DNA of 8,159 nt, taken from positions 1 through 8,159 of the forward strand of contig CAJXAZ010000035.1 of NCBI GenBank assembly GCA_913050015.1. The letters run 5' to 3'. This document shows positions 1 to 6,306 of the stretch, in pieces. Below the pieces are notes generated by a model. The model was given only the letters and a program-made list of their open reading frames with translations. It was not told the origin of the DNA and ran no database searches. The position numbers and the translations under genes were made by a program. The stretch is from an uncultured Gammaproteobacteria bacterium (GTDB lineage Bacteria > Pseudomonadota > Gammaproteobacteria > Magnimaribacterales > D2472). Numbering within the stretch: the stretch's first letter is position 1; the number at the start of each line of letters is the position of its first letter.

Positions 1-1845
1 GCTAAAGGAGAAGGTATATCTCATCCCCTAGGCTATGAAATGAAGCTTCAGGAGCCTCTAGATTTTTACTCTGTTACAGACCATGGTTTTTACATGGGCA
101 TGATCCAAGCATATGCTGACACATCAACAGATATCTCTAAACAGGATTTTGCAAAACCTTTTCACAACCTTAACAGAGCAGAAAATCTTACAGCTTCATC
201 AACAGCAGAGAGAGCCAATATTTTTAGTTCAGTTTTATCGCAGACTATTATCAATCCTTACCCTTGGTGGCACATCAATACCTTGAAAGCTTATTTTACT
301 AAAAATATTCAATTAGCTTTGGCATCCTTTGATTACGATGTTCATAAATCAGCTTGGGAAGACATTGCTAGATCTGCTAATGAACATAATGATCCTGGTA
401 ATTTTACAGCTTTTATTGGTTACGAATTCACCACATCAACTGATACAGAAGGGGGCAACCTTCATAGAAACGTCTTATTTAATTCCTCAACAGCTCCAAT
501 CAGACCTTGGACAAGAATTGACTCATTAAATCCAGAGGACTTGTGGACTTGGCAGGACGGCTTAAGAGAAAAAGGAGTTGATACAATTTCTATGCCACAC
601 AATAGTAATGGCTCTAACGGTCAGATGTTTGAAATGGAAACATTTAAAGGCGGAGCAATTAATAGAGCTTATGCTGAAAAAAGAATGAGAAACGAACCTG
701 TTGTTGAAATTACGCAAGTCAAAGGAACTTCAGATACTCATCCACTTCTTTCGCCTGATGACGAATGGGCTGATTTTGAAATTATGGATAAAAGAGTAGG
801 TAGTAGACCTCCAACCTATAGCAGACCCTCAGGCGGTTATGTAAGGGAGGCTTATCTTAATGGATTAACGCTTGACTTTAGTGGTCAAGGAAACCCCTAT
901 AAATTTGGTTTAATTGGTTCAAGTGATACTCATACAGGGGCAGGCTCTTATGATGAAGCTAATTATTGGTCAAAAGTTGGTCTTCTTGATGGAGCGGCTG
1001 CAAACAGAGGCACCATTCCTTTATCTGGACAAGAAATTGAAGATCTAAAAAGATACTCAGCAGAATTTAATCAGCCAATTTCGACCATCGATATGAATCA
1101 GGGTACATTTGCCAACACAGGTTTTACCCAGTGGGGAGCTTCTGGTCTAGCAGTAGCCTGGGCTGAAGAAAATACAAGAGATGCAATTTTTGAAGCTTTT
1201 AAAAGAAAAGAAACTTTTGCAACTACTGGAACAAGAATAGCTGTTAGATTTTTTGCTGGCTATGATTTAGCTTCGATAGATCTGTCTTCAGATACTTTGG
1301 TAAGCGAAGCTTATAAAAAAGGTGTGACCATGGGCGCTGACTTGTTGAATGATGACAATCAAGCTCCAGATTTTCTCGTATGGGCTCAAAAGGATAAAAA
1401 TGGTGCAGCTCTTCAAAGAGTTCAAATTATTAAAGGATGGGTCGATATTGATAGTGGCACGCCTAATGAAAAAGTTTACGATGTGGCATGCTCAGACGGC
1501 ATGAGTGTTGATCCTCTTACCAATAGATGTCCTGATAATGGAGCAAAAGTTAGTATTGCTGACTGCTCTATAACACAAGGTGTTGGTGCATCAGAGCTTA
1601 AAACAGTTTGGAATGATCCAGATTTTGATCCAGCTATAAAATCATTTTATTACGTAAGAGTTCTTGAGAATCCAACATGTAGATGGTCTACATGGGATGC
1701 TGTTAGAGCAGGCTATGCACCAAGAGAAGACCTTCATGAAACTCTTCAAGAGAGAGCATGGTCATCGCCTATATGGTATGTCCCAGCCCCAAGTAACTAT
1801 AAAGTTACTCCTCTAGGCGGAAGTATGTCTTTAGGTGATAGATAG
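1..1845 (+). CDS. DUF3604 family protein, PHP-like predicted metallohydrolase (5' partial)
   Basis: The reading frame is open from the first base (residues AKGEGISHPLGYE precede the first internal Met at 40), so the true start lies upstream and the Met at 40 is not the start. There are 614 visible residues ending in TAG. The text matches the DUF3604 family, whose biochemical role is not established and which resembles PHP-type metal-dependent hydrolases. Visible family motifs, in window residue numbers, are VTDH (25-28), GYEFT (140-144), NLHRNVLF with H155, MPHN with H200, and GSSDTH with D309 and H311; these His and Asp residues are the likely metal ligands. The C-terminal part carries the family stretches GVTMGADLL, QRVQIIKGWVDID, EKVYDVACS, FYYVRVLENP and SSPIWYVP. 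Four cysteines lie in the last third, at codons 1489, 1528, 1564 and 1678, which would suit disulfides in an exported protein. The missing N-terminus (perhaps 50-80 residues) should hold a signal peptide and the first His-containing metal motif. Substrate unknown; family assignment secure. Confidence 0.9.
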   Translation, partial: AKGEGISHPLGYEMKLQEPLDFYSVTDHGFYMGMIQAYADTSTDISKQDFAKPFHNLNRAENLTASSTAERANIFSSVLSQTIINPYPWWHINTLKAYFTKNIQLALASFDYDVHKSAWEDIARSANEHNDPGNFTAFIGYEFTTSTDTEGGNLHRNVLFNSSTAPIRPWTRIDSLNPEDLWTWQDGLREKGVDTISMPHNSNGSNGQMFEMETFKGGAINRAYAEKRMRNEPVVEITQVKGTSDTHPLLSPDDEWADFEIMDKRVGSRPPTYSRPSGGYVREAYLNGLTLDFSGQGNPYKFGLIGSSDTHTGAGSYDEANYWSKVGLLDGAAANRGTIPLSGQEIEDLKRYSAEFNQPISTIDMNQGTFANTGFTQWGASGLAVAWAEENTRDAIFEAFKRKETFATTGTRIAVRFFAGYDLASIDLSSDTLVSEAYKKGVTMGADLLNDDNQAPDFLVWAQKDKNGAALQRVQIIKGWVDIDSGTPNEKVYDVACSDGMSVDPLTNRCPDNGAKVSIADCSITQGVGASELKTVWNDPDFDPAIKSFYYVRVLENPTCRWSTWDAVRAGYAPREDLHETLQERAWSSPIWYVPAPSNYKVTPLGGSMSLGDR

Positions 1846-1859
1846 ACACATCAAATCCT

Positions 1860-1863
1860 AAGG
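1860..1863 (+). promoter_or_regulatory. Weak ribosome binding site (AAGG) supporting a TTG start
   Basis: AAGG lies 10 bases before TTG at 1874. An in-frame stop (TAA, 1859-1861) sits just upstream, and there is no in-frame ATG until deep in the protein, so this short Shine-Dalgarno-like site helps to fix the non-ATG start of the isomerase gene. The site is short and the spacing is slightly long, so it is suggestive only. Confidence 0.45.
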
Positions 1864-1873
1864 TAGTTTTAAA

Positions 1874-2680
1874 TTGAAATCTAAAATAGTTGTATTTTTT
1901 ATAATTGGCTTATCTATATATCTTATTGATATAGGGTTTAATTCAGATGAAAATACGAAAGATATTTTTATCTCAGATCAAGAAATTACAAGTCTTATTA
2001 GCGCATGGAAATCTCAAGTTGGACGAAATCCAACTGATGATGAGATTAGCAGGATTATTACTAATTTAATCGAAGAGGAAATTTTATACAGAGAAGCTCT
2101 TATTTTAGGACTGGATAGAGAAGATCGTATTATCAAGAGAAGACTCGCTCAAAAAATAACTTTTCTAAAACAAGAATCTCTGGTTAGCAAACCTTCGAAT
2201 AAGGATCTTATGGATTTTTTTATAACCAATAAAAAAAACTATTATATCCAACCAACATTTACCTTTAAGCATTATTTCTTTTCAGCAGAGAATAACTCTG
2301 AAGAAAGGTCAAATAATGCCTTTAACAAGATAATAGATAGCAATGAGACTATTAATGCTGATCCCTTTTTTTTAGGTAAGAGTTTTAGTGATAATAGCCT
2401 TGATGAAATATCTGGAAATTTTGGTAGGCAGTTTACTTTAAACTTTAATAAAATTGAGTTAAATAAATGGGTCGGACCTTATAAATCATCATTTGGACAT
2501 CATATTATTTTTATAGTAGATTCAAAGCCTGGTTACTACCCTGAAATTACGCAAGTTCTTAATCAGGTTGAGGTCGACTTAACCTCATTTAATAAAGAAG
2601 CAGCGGTTAGTAACTATATAGATCAAATTAAGTCTGAATATAAGGTAATAATAAATCCAAACTTAAAATTTGATGAATAG
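1874..2680 (+). CDS. Membrane-anchored PpiC/parvulin-type peptidyl-prolyl cis-trans isomerase
   Basis: A 268-residue protein starting at TTG. No in-frame ATG exists near the front, and an in-frame stop at 1859-1861 excludes a longer form. Residues 4-21 are a hydrophobic segment after a short Lys-containing start, which fits an uncleaved inner-membrane anchor with the rest in the periplasm. Residues about 53-100 form the helical region typical of this subgroup (PTDDEI, then EEEILYREALILGLDRED, then IIKRRLAQKITFL). The parvulin domain spans about 127-220, with FTFKHYFF (H133), DPFFLG (163-168) and the hallmark GPYKSSFGHHIIFI (201-214). Parvulins catalyse isomerisation of X-Pro bonds, and periplasmic ones help fold exported proteins. 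It lies 28 bases after the DUF3604 gene and overlaps the HupE-like gene by 8 bases, so it may act on one or both neighbours. The domain is diverged, and a chaperone-only role is possible. Confidence 0.85.
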   Translation: MKSKIVVFFIIGLSIYLIDIGFNSDENTKDIFISDQEITSLISAWKSQVGRNPTDDEISRIITNLIEEEILYREALILGLDREDRIIKRRLAQKITFLKQESLVSKPSNKDLMDFFITNKKNYYIQPTFTFKHYFFSAENNSEERSNNAFNKIIDSNETINADPFFLGKSFSDNSLDEISGNFGRQFTLNFNKIELNKWVGPYKSSFGHHIIFIVDSKPGYYPEITQVLNQVEVDLTSFNKEAAVSNYIDQIKSEYKVIINPNLKFDE

Positions 2681-3635
2681 GGTAGCCACTCTTGTACTAA
2701 TTACTAGTATTCTCTTTCCATCATATCTCTCAGCTCATGAATTTAATCCTGCTCATCTTGTTATCAATGAAATCGATGAACTTTCGTTTGAATATAATGC
2801 ACAGTGGATGTACCCAAAAAAGAATATTGGTCAAAGAGGAGAGGTGGTATTTCCATTAACTTGCTCAAGGGTCAATGAATCTCTTTTTTATCAAGGCAAG
2901 TATGTTGTTGAAAATATTAAGTTAGATTGTGAATCTTCTCTTAAGGGAGATTATCTAGAAATTACGGACCTGAGTGTTTTAACTGATGCTTTGGTAACAA
3001 TTAACTACCTTGACGGGCAAGTCTTTGAAGGTCTTATTAACTTAAGAAATTCAAAGTTACTCGTGCCTGAGAAAATTACTATTTATGGAAGTGGTTATTT
3101 TAACCTAGGTTTGGCTCACCTATTCTCAGGCTTAGACCATATCCTATTTTTACTTGGCCTTCTTCTTATTGTTAGTGGCTTGTTTAACGTTATTAAAACA
3201 ATCACTGCATTTACATTGGCCCACAGTATCACGTTAGCTCTTTCTGTCACTGGCATTGTCTACATACCCCAATCAACGATTGAAATTTTAATTGCTGTTA
3301 CGATTGTTTATCTAGCTTTAGAAGTTAGTCAAAATAAATTATATAAAACTACTCCTTGGTTTATTGCCTTTGGCTTTGGATTACTTCATGGCTTTGGATT
3401 CGCATCTGCACTTACTGAAATAGGATTAAGTGATAGCAATCTTTTTTATTCATTGCTATTTTTTAATATAGGAATAGAAATTGGTCAGATTCTAGTAATA
3501 CTAATATTTCTACTTTGTATTTATGCAATTAAAAGAAGTTCACTTCAGATCAATTATCCTTTGATTGTTTCTTATCTTCTGGGTGGTGTAGGTTTCTATT
3601 GGGTTATAGATAGAAGTATTAATATGATTTTGTAG
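2673..3635 (+). CDS. HupE/UreJ family membrane protein
   Basis: A 320-residue protein read from ATG 2673; a TTG directly before it (2670) would add one residue but ATG is preferred. Residues 1-21 look like a signal peptide with possible cleavage at LSA|HEF. Residues 22 to about 137 form a periplasmic domain with two cysteines (C64, C86). The rest is strongly hydrophobic, with about six membrane segments. Family hallmarks are GLAHLFSGLDHILFLLG (H149, D155, H156), FTLAHSITLALS (H184) and GFGLLHGFGFASAL (H239), intramembrane His/Asp residues suited to metal binding. A Rhizobium HupE has been shown to help nickel enter cells; the long form with an N-terminal domain seen here is not characterised and its substrate is unknown. 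The start overlaps the isomerase stop by 8 bases and no Shine-Dalgarno is evident, so translation is probably coupled. Confidence 0.85.
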   Translation: MNRVATLVLITSILFPSYLSAHEFNPAHLVINEIDELSFEYNAQWMYPKKNIGQRGEVVFPLTCSRVNESLFYQGKYVVENIKLDCESSLKGDYLEITDLSVLTDALVTINYLDGQVFEGLINLRNSKLLVPEKITIYGSGYFNLGLAHLFSGLDHILFLLGLLLIVSGLFNVIKTITAFTLAHSITLALSVTGIVYIPQSTIEILIAVTIVYLALEVSQNKLYKTTPWFIAFGFGLLHGFGFASALTEIGLSDSNLFYSLLFFNIGIEIGQILVILIFLLCIYAIKRSSLQINYPLIVSYLLGGVGFYWVIDRSINMIL

Positions 3636-3701
3636 TTATAAAGTTACCTATCTCCTCTAAAAACCCTATTCCTTGTGATTAATATTGATTATTTTAAATC
3701 A

Positions 3702-3730
3702 TTGACCATTACACGACTTGTCTGTACGCT
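3702..3730 (+). promoter_or_regulatory. Candidate sigma70-type promoter for the rhlE-rdsA-yheS genes
   Basis: A -35-like TTGACC (3702-3707, 5 of 6 to consensus) is separated by exactly 17 bases from a weak -10-like TACGCT (3725-3730, 3 of 6). Transcription would begin about 20-25 bases before the helicase ATG. Position and spacing are right but the -10 is poor, and in AT-rich DNA such matches arise by chance. Confidence 0.35.
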
Positions 3731-3747
3731 TCCGGCATTAAACAAGC

Positions 3748-3752
3748 AAAGG
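3748..3752 (+). promoter_or_regulatory. Ribosome binding site of the DEAD-box helicase gene
   Basis: AAAGG ends 6 bases before ATG 3759, a good spacing. It fixes the start, which also agrees with the usual short RhlE N-terminus (MNFDDLKLS) ahead of the Q motif. It is the clearest Shine-Dalgarno in the window. Confidence 0.6.
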
Positions 3753-3758
3753 CTATAA

Positions 3759-4988
3759 ATGAATTTTGATGATCTAAAATTATCAGACCCAATTGTTAGA
3801 TCATTAAAAGATCAAAAATACGATAAACCTACCCCAATCCAAGCTGAGGTAATACCTGCAATTCTTAATAACAGTGATGTAATGGCTGCTGCTCAGACTG
3901 GTACTGGTAAAACAGCTGCATTTGTTCTTCCAATATTGCACAAACTTTCAGATCCAAAAAATGCTTTTAAAGGCCATCAACTAAGAGCTCTAATAATAAC
4001 TCCAACAAGAGAATTGGCAGCGCAGGTTAACGAAAATGTTAATACTTACAGTAAATACTTAGGAACTAGATCTACTGCTGTTTATGGCGGGGCTAGAATT
4101 CATAATCAACAATTAAAATTACGAAAAGGAGTCGACGTATTGGTTGCTACTCCTGGAAGATTGTTAGACCTATATAACCAGAAATCAGTCAATTTTAAAA
4201 ATATTGAAATTTTAGTTCTTGACGAAGCTGACCAGATGCTAGACATGGGCTTTATTCATGATATTAAAAAAATAGTTGGTCTTCTTCCTGAAAGAAGACA
4301 GAATTTAATGTTTACAGCTACCTTTTCTAATTCTTTTAGGGCATTAGCTAAAGAACTATCAGAGCGTGCTATAGAGATATCAGTTACTTCAGATGGAGAA
4401 ACAGGAGCTAATATTGAGCATTATGTTCATCCAGTAGATAAATCAAGAAAAGCAGAACTCTTAATTGAACTTATTGAAACAGAAGGGTGGTCACAAGCAT
4501 TGGTCTTTACCAGAACAAAACATGGCGCAGATAGGCTTCAGAAACAATTAGATAAGGTCGGCATTAAAGCACAAGCTATTCATGGAAATAAAACACAAAA
4601 TAATAGAATGAAGGCTCTTGAAGCATTTAAAAATAATAAAACTAAAATACTTGTAGCAACAGATGTAGCCGCCCGTGGAATTGATATCAAGAAAATGTCA
4701 CAAGTAATCAACTTTGACGTTCCTACTGTTGCAAAGGATTATATTCATAGAATTGGTAGAACTGGTAGGGGTGGAGATGAAGGGAAGGCGATTACCCTTG
4801 TTAGCTCTGATGAATTTCGTTTACTTAAGGATATTGAAAAGTTACTAAATCAAACTCTACCTAGAGTTGAAGTGGCAGGCTTTGAGCCAGTTGAGGTTGT
4901 ACCTTCTGGAGAAAAGAAGAAAAAGAAAAATTTTAATCCTAAGGCGGGATTTAACCATAGAGCAAGAAGTAAAAATAGAAAAGGCTAG
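3759..4988 (+). CDS. rhlE: DEAD-box ATP-dependent RNA helicase, RhlE type
   Basis: A 409-residue protein with every motif of a DEAD-box helicase in order: Q motif KPTPIQ (23-28), Walker A AQTGTGKT (45-52), PTREL (82-86), TPGR (131-134), DEAD (155-158), motif III as TAT (186-188) in place of the usual SAT, motif IV LVFTRT (248-253), motif V ATDVAARGID (300-309) and motif VI HRIGRTGR (330-337). The short N-terminus, FTATFSNSFRALAKEL and the short Lys/Arg-rich tail (386-409, with KKKKK) fit the RhlE subgroup. DEAD-box proteins use ATP to separate short RNA duplexes; RhlE is linked to large-subunit ribosome assembly and RNA turnover in the cytoplasm. The basic tail probably gives non-specific RNA binding. 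It opens a run of three genes acting on RNA or ribosomes, with the next start 23 bases downstream. The exact subgroup (RhlE versus a relative) is the only real doubt. Confidence 0.9.
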   Translation: MNFDDLKLSDPIVRSLKDQKYDKPTPIQAEVIPAILNNSDVMAAAQTGTGKTAAFVLPILHKLSDPKNAFKGHQLRALIITPTRELAAQVNENVNTYSKYLGTRSTAVYGGARIHNQQLKLRKGVDVLVATPGRLLDLYNQKSVNFKNIEILVLDEADQMLDMGFIHDIKKIVGLLPERRQNLMFTATFSNSFRALAKELSERAIEISVTSDGETGANIEHYVHPVDKSRKAELLIELIETEGWSQALVFTRTKHGADRLQKQLDKVGIKAQAIHGNKTQNNRMKALEAFKNNKTKILVATDVAARGIDIKKMSQVINFDVPTVAKDYIHRIGRTGRGGDEGKAITLVSSDEFRLLKDIEKLLNQTLPRVEVAGFEPVEVVPSGEKKKKKNFNPKAGFNHRARSKNRKG

Positions 4989-5011
4989 TATTTTTCTATA
5001 AAATAATTCAT

Positions 5012-6241
5012 ATGTCTCAGTCGGTTAATACATACGATGTCATAGTTCTAGGCGCAGGAGCAGCCGGCCTCTTTTCAGCAATCACAGCAGCTAAAAAAAA
5101 TAAGAGAGTTCTTGTTATAGAGAAATCTAATAAAGCTGGTAAGAAAATTCTTATGTCAGGTGGAGGAAAGTGCAATTTCACTAATCATTTTGTTAATCCT
5201 GATAATTTTATTTCTAAAAATGAACATTTCTGTAAATCAGCACTAAGTAGTTACTCTCCTCAAGATTTTATTGATTTAGTCGACTCATACGGTATTGAAC
5301 ATGATACTAAAAAGCGCAATCAGCTATTTTGCGTTAAATCTGCTAAAGACATTGTCCAACTATTGTTAAACGAATGTGACTTGCATAACGTTGATATTAT
5401 TAAAAATACCAATGCTACAAAAGTTCATTTTAATAAAGTAGAAAGTAATTATTCAGTTTCTACTATTAACGATAAGTCTGAAGATAAAATCATTACAAAA
5501 TATATCTCATCATCTTTAATAGTAGCTACCGGAGCTCTATCAATACCAACACTTGGCGGAAGCGGCTTCGGTTATGATCTTGCAAAGCAATTTAACCTAT
5601 CTGTTACATCCTTGAGAGCTGGTTTAGTTCCTTTTATATTCACTGATTATATGAGTGAGGTATGTGAAAAGCTTTCAGGCATATCTCATGGAATAAGAAT
5701 CTCTTGTAATGGTCAAACTTTTGAAGAAGATATCCTTTTTACTCACAGAGGATTAAGTGGGCCAGCGGTGTTACAAATTTCTAGCTACTGGAAAGAGGGA
5801 GATGATATAGCTATAAATTTATTACCAAGCCATGATGCTTACTCACTAATTACCGAAGCAAAGCAAGAGAGCCCAAAGCTTTTATTAAGATCCTTTCTCA
5901 ACACCCTTATGTCCAAAGCACTTGTTGCTGAATTAGAGTCTTTACTGTGGGACAACCTTTCAGAGAAACCATTGGCAGAATGGTCTAAAGCAGAAATTAC
6001 TTTAATTGCTAATAATTTAAATAATTGGTTATTAAAACCTTCATCTACTGAGGGATATCGGACAGCAGAAGTTACTCTTGGAGGTGTTGACGTTCATCAA
6101 ATAAGCTCAAAGACAATGGAAGTATTAAACCAACCTGGATTATATTTTATAGGTGAGGTTTTAGATGTAACAGGTCATCTTGGGGGATTTAACTTTCAAT
6201 GGGCATGGGCTTCAGGGCATAGCGCTGGTTTAAATGCTTAA
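5012..6241 (+). CDS. rdsA: RdsA (YhiN) family flavoprotein, 23S rRNA dihydrouridine synthase
   Basis: A 409-residue FAD protein of the HI0933/YhiN (BaiN/RdsA) family. E. coli YhiN is reported to be RdsA, which reduces U2449 of 23S rRNA, near the peptidyl transferase centre, to dihydrouridine. Near the N-terminus is the FAD dinucleotide fold GAGAAG (14-19) with E37 ending the second strand, then the family motif SGGGKCNFTN (49-58), HFCKSAL (72-78) and QLFC (104-107). A second flavin-site ATG motif lies at 172-174. Further hallmarks are LRAGLVPF (201-208), LFTHRGLSGPAVLQISSYW (242-260), EGYRTAEVTLGGVD (347-360) and a C-terminal run containing GLYFIGEVLDVTG (376-388) and NFQWAWASG. Length and motifs match E. 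coli YhiN from end to end, so RdsA is favoured over bile-acid reductase-type relatives (BaiN). No Shine-Dalgarno precedes ATG 5012, and the 23-base gap after rhlE suggests cotranscription. Specificity for position 2449 is inferred from homology. Confidence 0.88.
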   Translation: MSQSVNTYDVIVLGAGAAGLFSAITAAKKNKRVLVIEKSNKAGKKILMSGGGKCNFTNHFVNPDNFISKNEHFCKSALSSYSPQDFIDLVDSYGIEHDTKKRNQLFCVKSAKDIVQLLLNECDLHNVDIIKNTNATKVHFNKVESNYSVSTINDKSEDKIITKYISSSLIVATGALSIPTLGGSGFGYDLAKQFNLSVTSLRAGLVPFIFTDYMSEVCEKLSGISHGIRISCNGQTFEEDILFTHRGLSGPAVLQISSYWKEGDDIAINLLPSHDAYSLITEAKQESPKLLLRSFLNTLMSKALVAELESLLWDNLSEKPLAEWSKAEITLIANNLNNWLLKPSSTEGYRTAEVTLGGVDVHQISSKTMEVLNQPGLYFIGEVLDVTGHLGGFNFQWAWASGHSAGLNA

Positions 6242-6242
6242 T

Positions 6243-6295
6243 TATCAAACCATTAATTGCTTTAGATTGTTCATTTGATACACTAGCTTTTTTTT
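6243..6295 (+). terminator. Weak inverted repeat followed by a T-run (possible attenuator)
   Basis: TATCAAA (6243-6249) and TTTGATA (6274-6280) are perfect 7-base inverted copies separated by 24 bases, followed after 7 bases by eight T (6288-6295). The layout loosely resembles an intrinsic terminator between rdsA and yheS. However, the stem is A+T-rich, the loop is long, and the T-run does not abut the stem, so strong termination is unlikely and chance is a serious alternative. Confidence 0.2.
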
Positions 6296-6306
6296 AAACC
6301 CATATA

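Larger units (their letters stand above)
3636..3758 (+). other. Intergenic region, likely operon boundary
   Basis: At 123 bases this is the longest gap in the window. It separates the envelope-type genes from the RNA/ribosome genes. I see no G+C-rich hairpin with a T-run for termination of the upstream operon and no small gene. The right half holds a plausible promoter and a good ribosome binding site for the helicase. Helicases of this type are sometimes controlled through the 5' leader, but the leader predicted here is too short to show a clear structure. Confidence 0.5.

Noticed and set aside
329..529. Short + strand open frame of 66 codons
   Set aside because: It is an alternative frame inside the DUF3604 gene, whose own frame shows conserved family motifs across the same bases.
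3717..3746. CTTGT / ACAAG hairpin in the helicase leader
   Set aside because: Five base pairs around a 20-base loop is too weak to support as a regulatory structure.
4911..4935. A-rich run at the helicase C-terminus as a possible slippage site
   Set aside because: The runs are interrupted by G, the encoded Lys-rich tail is typical of RhlE proteins, and I saw no alternative-frame extension worth proposing.
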